Source: Eubacteriales bacterium mix99 (lineage in GTDB: Bacteria; Bacillota; Clostridia; Caldicoprobacterales; DTU083). From it: a stretch of 64,000 bases of DNA. The position numbers and the translations under genes are program-made. Within the stretch, counting starts at the first letter, position 1, and the number at the start of each line of letters is the position of its first letter. Below, one piece after another: positions 42,675-50,313 of this stretch. The notes beneath the pieces are model-generated. The model was not told the origin of the DNA. It searched no databases and saw only the letters and a program-made list of their open reading frames with translations. The stretch spans positions 1,086,500 through 1,150,499 of the forward strand of contig CP121690.1 in the NCBI GenBank assembly GCA_038396605.1, written 5' to 3'.

Positions 42675-43106
42675 ATGAATCAGAAGGATTCCCCGCATGA
42701 CGTGTTACGGATGTATGGGGAAATTCTGCAGAATGCAGAAGGGATCCTGAGCATTACGGAAGAGATGACAAGGGCTCTGGAGCAAAAGGATACGGATGCC
42801 CTGAACCGGGCATTGGTCCGAAAGCAGAAAAAGATTGATCGGATCCGTGAAAGGACTGTTTTTCCGGAAGGGACAGATCAATTTGCAGGCCCGGAGGCAG
42901 AGAAGATATCTGTCATGGAAAGCCGGGTGGAGGAGACGTATGGAAGGATCCATGATCTGGAAAAAAGCAATCTTCGGATGGCGCAGGATTTGATGGAGGA
43001 ATTCCGGGATGCGATTCAGGGGATTCAAAAGAATCAGAAGGTTATGCGTGCTTATGCCGGAGAAAGGCCGGAGGGGCAGTCCATCCTGCTGAACAGGGTA
43101 AAATAG
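42675..43106 (+). CDS. FliT/FlgN-like helical flagellar chaperone
   Basis: The 143-residue protein is almost entirely helical and charged, with heptad patterns (LSITEEMTRALEQKDTDALNRALVRK) like FlgN and FliT chaperones. Its place between fliD and fliS suggests FliT, the FliD chaperone, though FlgN-like is equally fitting by sequence. The start at ATG 42675 has GGAGG five bases before it; ATG 42663 would leave no spacing. A perfect 8-bp hairpin (GACAACCG/CGGTTGTC, 43113-43135) without a T run lies between this gene and fliS and might affect mRNA stability. Confidence 0.65.
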   Translation: MNQKDSPHDVLRMYGEILQNAEGILSITEEMTRALEQKDTDALNRALVRKQKKIDRIRERTVFPEGTDQFAGPEAEKISVMESRVEETYGRIHDLEKSNLRMAQDLMEEFRDAIQGIQKNQKVMRAYAGERPEGQSILLNRVK

Positions 43107-43177
43107 AAGGTTGACAACCGGCTTTTTCGGTTGTCCGCGTATTTCGGAGAAGGGGAAGGATGAAAAGGGGGGATTCT

Positions 43178-43552
43178 ATGGATCGGTATTCCAACGGCTA
43201 TGAAGTCTATCAGGAGAATCAGATCAGCACTTCATCCCGCAGCGGGCTGTTGCTGATGCTGTATGACGGGGCACTGAAATTTTTAAGATTTGCCCTGACG
43301 GCCATGGAGGAGAAAAAGGTGGAAGAGGCCCATGGCAATCTGGTAAAGGTGCAGGATATCCTGAATGAGCTGATGGCTACCCTGAACTTTGATGCCGGTG
43401 AGATTGCAGGGAAGTTATACAGCCTGTATGAATATATGAACCAGGAGTTAATCGATGCAAACATTCAAAAGGACAGTGAAAAAGTGGAAAAGGTATATGG
43501 CATGCTGGAAGAATTGCGGAATGCGTGGGCGAAGGCGATGGATCCGGCCTGA
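43178..43552 (+). CDS. fliS: Flagellin export chaperone
   Basis: FliS binds the disordered C-terminus of flagellin in the cytoplasm and delivers it to export. Motifs include YEVYQENQISTSSRSGLLLMLYDGALKFL near the start (positions 8-36) and LNELMATLNFDAGEIAGKLYSLYEYM. Length is 124 residues, typical. ATG 43178 has AAAAGGGGGG upstream, better placed than the ATG at 43160. It ends the fliD operon. Confidence 0.95.
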   Translation: MDRYSNGYEVYQENQISTSSRSGLLLMLYDGALKFLRFALTAMEEKKVEEAHGNLVKVQDILNELMATLNFDAGEIAGKLYSLYEYMNQELIDANIQKDSEKVEKVYGMLEELRNAWAKAMDPA

Positions 43553-43592
43553 AGATTTCCGGCAGAAACAGCCATGGATTCTGTCAAAACAG

Positions 43593-43620
43593 TCGGAGGT
43601 TCCATTGTCCGATTTTTTTT
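43593..43620 (+). terminator. Terminator after fliS
   Basis: TCGGA (43593-43597) and TCCGA (43608-43612) form a 5-bp stem followed directly by eight T residues. The stem is short but the T run is strong. Confidence 0.55.
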
Positions 43621-43762
43621 GTTTCTGTCTGAAAAAGAGGAAATACGGCGGCCTGAGTCGAATATATTAATTTAAGAATTAGGAACGAGTGGCAAAAGGG
43701 CCAATATATTCTGCCATTCTGTATGATCCTTTGCATGTATTTCATGAAAGGGGGGAAGGGAA

Positions 43763-44170
43763 TTGATCCGGATTCTGGAGGATCCGACATACGAATTACT
43801 GAAAAAGGCGCTGGACGCATCCTGGCTGCGGCAGCAAGCCATTTCCGACAATATCGCAAATATCAACACACCCGGTTATCAGGCAGAGAGAGTGGTTTTT
43901 GAAGAAGAGCTGGAGAAGTCCATGTCAGACAGGCCGGCATCCCTGAATGCAGTACAGGAGGGTTCCGGCAGCCTGAGGGAAGCAGACCGGGAAGTTGAGC
44001 CAAGATTGGTAAGGGACAAATCTCCTGCCATGAGAAACGACAAAAACAATGTGGATATTGATCTTGAGGTGTCGAATATGGCGGCAAATCAGCTTTTGTA
44101 CAGCACTTTAGTTGAGCAGGCCAATCAAAAATTAAATACTCTGCGATATCTGGTCCGGGGAGGAAGTTGA
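43763..44170 (+). CDS. flgB: Flagellar basal-body rod protein FlgB
   Basis: FlgB is the proximal rod subunit. The axial motif [24 protein letters not shown] lies at about residues 28-51, and the C-terminal helix [27 protein letters not shown] matches. Length is 135 residues. Start is TTG 43763 behind GGGGGGAAGGG. It opens the long flagellar operon. The 211 bases upstream hold AT-rich boxes (TATATT at 43662, TATGAT at 43722) but no promoter I can call with confidence and no sigma-D site. Confidence 0.95.
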   Translation: MIRILEDPTYELLKKALDASWLRQQAISDNIANINTPGYQAERVVFEEELEKSMSDRPASLNAVQEGSGSLREADREVEPRLVRDKSPAMRNDKNNVDIDLEVSNMAANQLLYSTLVEQANQKLNTLRYLVRGGS

Positions 44171-44172
44171 TC

Positions 44173-44607
44173 ATGAAGGTATTTGACACAATGCAGATCA
44201 GTGCCAGCGGGTTGACAGCGGAACGTCTGCGGATGGATACCATTGCTTCCAATATAGCAAATGTAAATACCACGCATACCGAGCAGGGCGGTCCCTATCG
44301 GCGGAAAATAGCAGTTTTTCAGGAGAATCTGGCGACGGAACGGGACAGGGAGTCCGGCAAAATCGGGAGCGTCAGCAGGGGGATCAAGGCAGTGGGGGTT
44401 GTGGAGGACAAAAGTCCCCTGCAAAGTGTGTTCGATCCAACCCATCCGGATGCTGATGCAAACGGATATGTCAGTATGCCGAATGTCAATATATTGAATG
44501 AGATGGTGGATCTGATTGCATCCACCAGAGCCTACGAAGCCAATGTCACCGCAGTGAATGCCACAAAGGGTATGATGGCCAGGGCCTTGGAGATTGGCAG
44601 AGGATAG
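44173..44607 (+). CDS. flgC: Flagellar basal-body rod protein FlgC
   Basis: FlgC is a rod subunit next to FlgB. Motifs are [28 protein letters not shown] split across residues 6-33 and the C-terminal [29 protein letters not shown]. Length is 144 residues. ATG 44173 follows GGGGAGGAAG; the TTG at 44167 overlaps the flgB stop and is less likely. Proximity to flgB and fliE gives the usual rod gene trio. Confidence 0.96.
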   Translation: MKVFDTMQISASGLTAERLRMDTIASNIANVNTTHTEQGGPYRRKIAVFQENLATERDRESGKIGSVSRGIKAVGVVEDKSPLQSVFDPTHPDADANGYVSMPNVNILNEMVDLIASTRAYEANVTAVNATKGMMARALEIGRG

Positions 44608-44684
44608 AGGCGTATACCGTACATATGGAAAACAATCCGGTTTTCTGCCGGATACAGCATTTTTCAAAATAAAGAGGGGTAGGT

Positions 44685-44978
44685 ATGGAAATCAATCCGA
44701 TAGCAGAGGCTCCTTCCGTTGCCGCCATCGGGACAGTGAAACCGGCCAGGACGGAAAAGGCGGATTTTGGATCGGTCCTGAAGGAAGAGCTGAATAAGGT
44801 GAACGATATGCAGATAAAGGCGGATGAAGCGAGCCGGCAGCTGGTAACGGGGGAAGCGAAGGATATTCATTCCGTTTTGCTGGCTGCGGAGGAAGCAAGA
44901 CTGGCACTGGAAGTAACGGTACAGATACGAAACAAACTGATAGAATCCTATCAGGAGATTAATCGGATACAGCTGTAG
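44685..44978 (+). CDS. fliE: Flagellar hook-basal body protein FliE
   Basis: FliE joins the MS ring to the rod. The 97-residue protein has the core FGSVLKEELNKVNDMQIKAD and the C-terminal LEVTVQIRNKLIESYQEINRIQL split over the last 25 residues, the conserved FliE end. ATG 44685 follows GAGGGGTAGGT. A 116-base gap with a terminator-like hairpin separates it from fliF. Confidence 0.95.
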   Translation: MEINPIAEAPSVAAIGTVKPARTEKADFGSVLKEELNKVNDMQIKADEASRQLVTGEAKDIHSVLLAAEEARLALEVTVQIRNKLIESYQEINRIQL

Positions 44979-45013
44979 CAGGAATGCACGGATTCTGCAG
45001 GGATGGACATCAT

Positions 45014-45042
45014 GGAATGCCAGACAGGCAGTCCGGTTTTTT
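45014..45042 (+). terminator. Terminator-like hairpin inside the flagellar operon, between fliE and fliF
   Basis: GGAATGCC (45014-45021) and GGCAGTCC (45027-45034) pair except for one A-G mismatch around the loop AGACA. GG and six T residues follow. Placed after the first three genes, it could reduce read-through into the rest of the operon. Confidence 0.5.
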
Positions 45043-45094
45043 CGTTCCTTTTAAGAAAAGATAGAATAAGGAAAGCGTTAGGAGTCTAAGCAGA

Positions 45095-46726
45095 GTGGGT
45101 AAAATCGTCGGAATATGGAATAAGCTATCAGGCGCCTGGATCAAATTGAGCAAGGTGAAGAAGATCAGTTTCATAATCGTGCTGTGTTCCCTTATCGCCG
45201 CAATTTCCGTTTACAACCTGAGCGGAAATAAAAAAGCAGAATATGTTCCCCTGTTTACAAACCTGGATATCAAGGATGCCTCCCAGATGGTGGAGAAGCT
45301 GGATGAGAGGAAGTACACAGACTACAAAATCGCAGACAACGGCACGGCTCTGCTGGTGCCGGAAAACGATGTGGACCGGCTTCGCCTGGATCTGGCAATT
45401 GACGGAGCTTTGCCGGACAGCGGGGAAGGCTTTGAACTGTTTGATAAATCAAATTATGCCATGACAGATGCGGACAGGGAAATCCTGTATCAAAGGGCGC
45501 TGGAGGGAGAACTGCAGCGCTCCATTCAATCTCTGGAAGAAGTGGATAAAGCGCGGATTCATCTGGCCTTATCCGAGGAATCCATTTTCATGAAGGAACA
45601 GAAACCGGCCACTGCATCCATTATACTGACTTTGAAGCCGGGCAGGGATTTGGTTCCGGAACAAATCAAGGGAATCATATCGCTGGTGTCCGGTGCAGTG
45701 AAAAATCTTCCGGAGAAAAATGTCCGGGTGGTGGATTCCAGTGCACATCTGCTCAGTGATGAAGTGTTGAATGAAGAGGATACCTATTCGTCTGCGGGGA
45801 GCAGCACGCGGATAATGGATCTGGAAAAACAGTTTGAAAACAAGCTGGAAAAGGATTTAAAGGATTTGCTGGAGCAGGTCTTTGGAGTCGGTAAGGTGGC
45901 GGTATCCGTGAAGACCGATCTGGATTTTGATTCCCAGGACAAAACCAGGATTTCCTATGATCCTCAGGAAGTGATCCGCAGTCAGGAGGTTCGGATCAAT
46001 CAGAACGGAACGACGACAGAAGGACAGGGCAGCAGCCCGATTGACAACAATACCCAAAACTACATTGATGAAAACGTAACAGAGGTTTTGGATCAGAATG
46101 GCGTGACCTCCTACGAATCCACAACGAATAATGAAATTGGGGAAACCAAAACCCATACTACAAAGGCTCCCGGCGAAGTCAAGCGGATTACCGCGTCTGT
46201 TGTCTACAATGGCAAACTGAATGAGGAAACCCAACAGGCCATGCAGAATATTGTGTCGGCTGCCATCGGATACGATGAACGCCGCGGAGATACGATTCAG
46301 GTGGAAGGAGTATCGTTTGATACTTCCCTGAAGGATGAACTGGATCAGCAGATGCAGGAAGAAGAGGCCCGGCGGCAGAAGGAAGCCGCGATAAAAGCCC
46401 AAAGGCAGGCAGCTTCCCAAAGAAAGATTCTTTTTGTGGCCCTGGGAGTTCTGTCAGTTTGCATTATCGCTGTCCTGATCGGTTTGTTCCGATCTGTAAG
46501 GAAAAAGAAAAGGAAGCGGGAACCAGAGCCCGAATCCCCGCCAATGGTTGATGCAGTGGCAGACGAGCCGATTCCTGTGGAGGACATTCTGCGGGAAGAG
46601 CCGCTGATCAACATTGAGCCAAAGGAGAATAAGGAAGAGCGCAGCTTAAAGGAATATGCCCGAAAGAATCCGGATGACATGGCGGATTTGGTCCGGGCAT
46701 GGATACTGGAGGATGAGGACGGATAG
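45095..46726 (+). CDS. fliF: Flagellar MS-ring protein
   Basis: FliF forms the MS ring in the membrane and is the assembly base. Membrane helices are at about residues 24-46 (ISFIIVLCSLIAAISVYNL) and 447-467 (ILFVALGVLSVCIIAVLIGLF). The ring-building motif region DREILYQRALEGELQRSIQSLEEVDKARIHLALS lies across residues 127-160. The C-terminal tail that binds FliG (EYARKNPDDMADLVRAWILEDE) is intact. Start is GTG 45095, with TTAGGAGT about a dozen bases upstream. Length is 543 residues. Confidence 0.96.
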   Translation: MGKIVGIWNKLSGAWIKLSKVKKISFIIVLCSLIAAISVYNLSGNKKAEYVPLFTNLDIKDASQMVEKLDERKYTDYKIADNGTALLVPENDVDRLRLDLAIDGALPDSGEGFELFDKSNYAMTDADREILYQRALEGELQRSIQSLEEVDKARIHLALSEESIFMKEQKPATASIILTLKPGRDLVPEQIKGIISLVSGAVKNLPEKNVRVVDSSAHLLSDEVLNEEDTYSSAGSSTRIMDLEKQFENKLEKDLKDLLEQVFGVGKVAVSVKTDLDFDSQDKTRISYDPQEVIRSQEVRINQNGTTTEGQGSSPIDNNTQNYIDENVTEVLDQNGVTSYESTTNNEIGETKTHTTKAPGEVKRITASVVYNGKLNEETQQAMQNIVSAAIGYDERRGDTIQVEGVSFDTSLKDELDQQMQEEEARRQKEAAIKAQRQAASQRKILFVALGVLSVCIIAVLIGLFRSVRKKKRKREPEPESPPMVDAVADEPIPVEDILREEPLINIEPKENKEERSLKEYARKNPDDMADLVRAWILEDEDG

Positions 46727-47740
46727 ATGGCAAAGGTAAAAAAGTTGAGCGGAGTTCAGAAAGCTGCGATCCTTATGATAGCCCTTGGGCCGGATGTCTC
46801 ATCCAGCATCATAAAGAGGCTGCCTGACCAAATGATTCAAAAGGTAACCTACGAGATTGCCAACATGACGAAGATCACTTCGCAGCAAAGAAATGAGGTC
46901 CTGAAGGAATTTCTGGATATGACGGTGGCTCAGGACTATATCAGCGAAGGGGGATTGGATTATGCCAGAAATATTCTTACCAAAGCCCTGGGGACCCAGA
47001 AAGCGAAGGAAATGATTGATACGGTGTCTGAAATCACGCAGCAGCGCCGTCCCTTTGCCATGGCAAGAAAGGCGGATGCCCAGCAGCTGTTTCATACGAT
47101 ATCCAGGGAGCATCCGCAGACCATAGCATTGATTCTTTGCTATCTTCAGCCAGATAAGGCAGCCACCATTCTGTCCGGTCTGCCCCAGGAGCTGCAGGCT
47201 GATGTCGCAAGCCGGATCGCCACCATGAACCGGACGTCTCCGGTAATAATCCGACAGGTGGAATCCGTATTGGAAAAAAAGTTGTCCTCCATTATTGGCA
47301 ACGATTACGAGACGGTAGGCGGCGTGGGAACTCTGGTCGACATTTTGAATTCCTCGGATCGGGGCACGGAAAAGAACATTATCAATGATCTGGAGAAAGA
47401 AAAACCGGATTTGGCAGAAAAGGTCCGGTCCAATATGTTTGTGTTCGAAGATATCATTACCCTCGATTCCGCTTCCATTCAGAGAATTCTCCGGGAAGTG
47501 GACAGCAGGGATCTTGCCCTTGCCCTGAAGATTTCCTCTGAAGATGTGGCCAATTCCATTTATCAGAACCTTTCAAAGAGAGCAGCCCAGACACTGAGGG
47601 AAGATATCGAGTTTATGGGCCCGGTCCGGCTGGTGGAGGCGGAAGAGGCACAGCAGAAAATTGTTGCGCTCATACGTAAGCTGGATGAAACCAACGAGAT
47701 TATCATTGCGCGAGGTGGCGAAAATGTTGTTGTCCCGTAG
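46727..47740 (+). CDS. fliG: Flagellar motor switch protein FliG
   Basis: FliG transmits torque from the MotA stator and binds FliF and FliM. The N-terminal part is LSGVQKAAILMIALGPDVSS; the middle EHPQTIALILCYLQPDKAATIL contains the EHPQ motif; the C-terminal torque domain has DLALALKISSEDVANSIYQNLSKRA. Length is 337 residues, normal. Its ATG directly follows the fliF stop. The end overlaps the fliH start by 17 bases. Confidence 0.97.
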   Translation: MAKVKKLSGVQKAAILMIALGPDVSSSIIKRLPDQMIQKVTYEIANMTKITSQQRNEVLKEFLDMTVAQDYISEGGLDYARNILTKALGTQKAKEMIDTVSEITQQRRPFAMARKADAQQLFHTISREHPQTIALILCYLQPDKAATILSGLPQELQADVASRIATMNRTSPVIIRQVESVLEKKLSSIIGNDYETVGGVGTLVDILNSSDRGTEKNIINDLEKEKPDLAEKVRSNMFVFEDIITLDSASIQRILREVDSRDLALALKISSEDVANSIYQNLSKRAAQTLREDIEFMGPVRLVEAEEAQQKIVALIRKLDETNEIIIARGGENVVVP

Positions 47741-48500
47741 GCTGATCAAAAGCAATCAGGTAAATATGGAGGCAGACAGCCGTGAGATCCCCCTGTCCCC
47801 TGTCAGGGAAATGAGCCCTGCAGACCGGGAAACGGACGACGGGGGGATGGCTTGTGACAGCAAATGGGAAGAGGATCTCAGGCAGGCCCGGAGCAAAGCG
47901 GAAGAAAAGCTCCGTGATGCGGAGCATGAGGCAGAGGCGCGGATTCGCCGGGCGGAAGAGCAGGCAGGGTCCATCCGGAAGCAAGCCAGGGAAAACGGGT
48001 ATCAGGCCGGATTTCAGGAAGGCCATAAGGAAGGTTACCAGTCCGGCTGGAAGGAGGCTGATCGGAAGACCAGGGAGATGCAGGGGCAGGCAAGGGCTCT
48101 GCTGTCCGATGCCCATCGTGAAACCAGGCAGTATATCGCCAGGACGAGGGAAGAGATCATTCAACTGGCTGCCTCCATGGCGAAAGGCATGATCCGTTAC
48201 AGCGTGGATGTCCGGGAAGAGAGCATTGTGGAAATGGTAAAAAACGCATTGCATCAGGCAGAAGAAAGAAAGCAGATCCTGATCCGGTGTCCTGCGCAAT
48301 ATGTTTCCGTGCTGGAGGAGAACATCGGGAATTTCAAAAAGGTATGCCCCAATGCCAATTTTGCCATTTTGGAGGATCCTTCCGTGAAAAGTCCAGGATG
48401 TATCATTGAAACGGAAGATCAGGTCATGGATCTTGAAATAGACAGGCAGCTGGACAACATCGTCAATGCCTTGCAGGATTGGAAAGAAGGGAAAGGGTAA
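47724..48500 (+). CDS. fliH: Flagellar export apparatus regulator FliH
   Basis: FliH controls the FliI ATPase and ties it to the C ring. The protein has a charged coiled coil (about residues 50-125), including ENGYQAGFQEGHKEGYQSGW with the Gx3G glycine repeats typical of FliH, and a C-terminal domain homologous to the V-ATPase E subunit (VDVREESIVEMVKNAL onward). ATG 47724 with GAGGTGG upstream gives 258 residues; the frame runs further upstream but inside fliG. The stop overlaps the fliI start by one base. Confidence 0.9.
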   Translation: MLLSRRLIKSNQVNMEADSREIPLSPVREMSPADRETDDGGMACDSKWEEDLRQARSKAEEKLRDAEHEAEARIRRAEEQAGSIRKQARENGYQAGFQEGHKEGYQSGWKEADRKTREMQGQARALLSDAHRETRQYIARTREEIIQLAASMAKGMIRYSVDVREESIVEMVKNALHQAEERKQILIRCPAQYVSVLEENIGNFKKVCPNANFAILEDPSVKSPGCIIETEDQVMDLEIDRQLDNIVNALQDWKEGKG

Positions 48501-49843
48501 TGGGCTTTGCTTTCGATTTTGACCGCTGCAGGCAATTTGTTGAGAATGGAAACTTTTATTCCACAGCCGGAAAGGTGACCCAGGTGATTGGCCTGACCAT
48601 CATGGTGCAGGGAATAAAGGGATTTGTTGGGGAGGTTTGCCGGATTTTGCTGGATGGGAAAGGCTCGGCGGTAATGGCAGAGGTGGTTGGGTTCCGGGAC
48701 CGGCAGGTGCTGCTGATGCCGCTGGGGGATCTGAAAGGCGTCGGGTCGGGATGCAAGGTCATACCGACGGGCAAGGCACTTACCATCCAGGCAGGCGAGG
48801 ACTTGCTGGGAAAGGTGCTCAACGGTCTGGGTGAGCCAATGGAAGAGGAGGAAAGGGGAATAGCGCTGTCCCGGGAGAGCTGCCCTGTGGACCGGACCCC
48901 TCCCAACCCCCTGAAAAGGAACCGGATTACCAATATCATGCCTACGGGAATCCGGGCAATCGACGGACTTCTGACGTGCGGGGAAGGCCAGAGAATCGGT
49001 ATTTTTTCGGGCAGCGGCGTGGGCAAAAGCACTTTGCTTGGCATGATCAGCCGGTACTGTAAGGCAGACGTCAACGTCATCGCATTGATTGGAGAAAGAG
49101 GGCGTGAGGTACGCGATTTTATCGAAAAGGATCTGGGAGAAGATGGACTGAAGAAATCGGTTGTTGTGTGTGTCACATCCGATCAGCCTGCTTTGGTGCG
49201 AATCAAGGGAGCCTATGTGGCCACCACGATTGCGGAATACTTTCGTGACCGGGGGAAGAAGGTCATGCTGATGATGGATTCGGTGACCCGGTTTGCCATG
49301 GCCAAACGAGAGGTGGGCCTGGCCATAGGGGAACCTCCTGCCACCAAAGGGTATACTCCCTCCGTTTTTGCGGAGCTTCCCAGGCTTCTGGAGCGTTCCG
49401 GCACCTCCGAACGGGGCTCCATTACCGCTTTTTACACGGTGCTGGTGGATGGAGACGATATGAACGAGCCCATATCGGATGCCGTGCGCGGGATTCTGGA
49501 CGGACATATCGTTTTGTCCAGAAAGCTGGCTGGTCAGAATCATTTTCCGGCGATTGATGTGCAGCAAAGCATCAGCCGTCTGGCCAGGGAGATTACTTCT
49601 GCAAATCAGGATCAAATGGCCGGGGAGATCCGCAATTCCCTGGCTGTTTATGAAAAGTCCGAGGACCTGATCAACATCGGTGCGTATGCGAAAGGGTCCA
49701 ACCCGCAGATCGACCGTGCCATTGCATTGAATGGACCGATCAATGACTTTTTGACGCAGGATGTCACGGAAAGGGTGGAATACAACGATACCCTGCAGCA
49801 GATGCAGGAAATTCTGAAGAAAGGCCCGGGTGAAGGGAAATGA
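48500..49843 (+). CDS. fliI: Flagellum-specific ATP synthase FliI
   Basis: FliI is the ATPase of flagellar type III export. Walker A is SGSGVGKSTLLGM (about residue 171), Walker B lies in VMLMMDSVTRFA, and the family signature PPATKGYTPSVFAELPRLLERSG is present. The N-terminal beta-barrel covers about residues 1-90. Length is 447 residues. ATG 48500 shares a base with the fliH stop and has GAAAGGG upstream. It overlaps fliJ by four bases (ATGA). Confidence 0.97.
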   Translation: MGFAFDFDRCRQFVENGNFYSTAGKVTQVIGLTIMVQGIKGFVGEVCRILLDGKGSAVMAEVVGFRDRQVLLMPLGDLKGVGSGCKVIPTGKALTIQAGEDLLGKVLNGLGEPMEEEERGIALSRESCPVDRTPPNPLKRNRITNIMPTGIRAIDGLLTCGEGQRIGIFSGSGVGKSTLLGMISRYCKADVNVIALIGERGREVRDFIEKDLGEDGLKKSVVVCVTSDQPALVRIKGAYVATTIAEYFRDRGKKVMLMMDSVTRFAMAKREVGLAIGEPPATKGYTPSVFAELPRLLERSGTSERGSITAFYTVLVDGDDMNEPISDAVRGILDGHIVLSRKLAGQNHFPAIDVQQSISRLAREITSANQDQMAGEIRNSLAVYEKSEDLINIGAYAKGSNPQIDRAIALNGPINDFLTQDVTERVEYNDTLQQMQEILKKGPGEGK

Positions 49844-50313
49844 AGGCGTTTCAGTATTCCATGGAAAGTGTGCTGGATTATCGAAGAAGTGTGGAAGAGC
49901 AGGAAAAGCAAAAATACTCGCAGATATGGAGAGAGCTGATCCGGCACAAAAGAACGCTGAGGGATTATGAAGAAAAACTGGATGCTGCGGTTGCTTCCCG
50001 GTGCACCTGCACAAATCACAAGGTTTTTGAGTGGAAAAATCTTCAGCAATATATCCTTTCTCTGAAGAAAAAGGTAGATATGCAAAGGCAATTGGTGGCG
50101 GAGACGGAAAAGGCAGCGGAAGAGAAACGCCGACAGCTGATTCATGCGCAGAGAGATCGGAAGACGATCGAAAAGCATAAGGAACGGGCCCGGGAGAAAT
50201 ACGATTTTGATCTGCAGCAGGCGGAGCAGAAAATTACGGATGAACTGGCCCTGTATTCCTATATGCGGAGTGACCCGGGGACAGAATCCATGAAAGGAGG
50301 GGAGTGGAAATGA
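49840..50313 (+). CDS. fliJ: Flagellar export protein FliJ
   Basis: FliJ is the coiled-coil stalk of the export ATPase, similar in shape to the gamma subunit of F1. The 157-residue sequence begins MKAFQYSMESVLDYRRSVEE and is a continuous charged coiled coil up to about residue 140, the FliJ pattern. It overlaps fliI at its start and fliK at its end. Two nearby Cys residues (RCTCTN, about 54-59) are unusual for a coiled coil and mark the turn region. Confidence 0.9.
   Translation: MKAFQYSMESVLDYRRSVEEQEKQKYSQIWRELIRHKRTLRDYEEKLDAAVASRCTCTNHKVFEWKNLQQYILSLKKKVDMQRQLVAETEKAAEEKRRQLIHAQRDRKTIEKHKERAREKYDFDLQQAEQKITDELALYSYMRSDPGTESMKGGEWK

Noticed and set aside
43680-43740. Sigma-54 promoter before flgB (TGGC near 43690)
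   Set aside because: The -12 element TTGC is not at the required distance, and no sigma-54 activator gene is in the window.
48419-50014. Open frame of 531 codons on the minus strand opposite fliI
   Set aside because: fliI, on the other strand, is a full-length, well conserved gene. The antisense frame shows no domain and no start signal.
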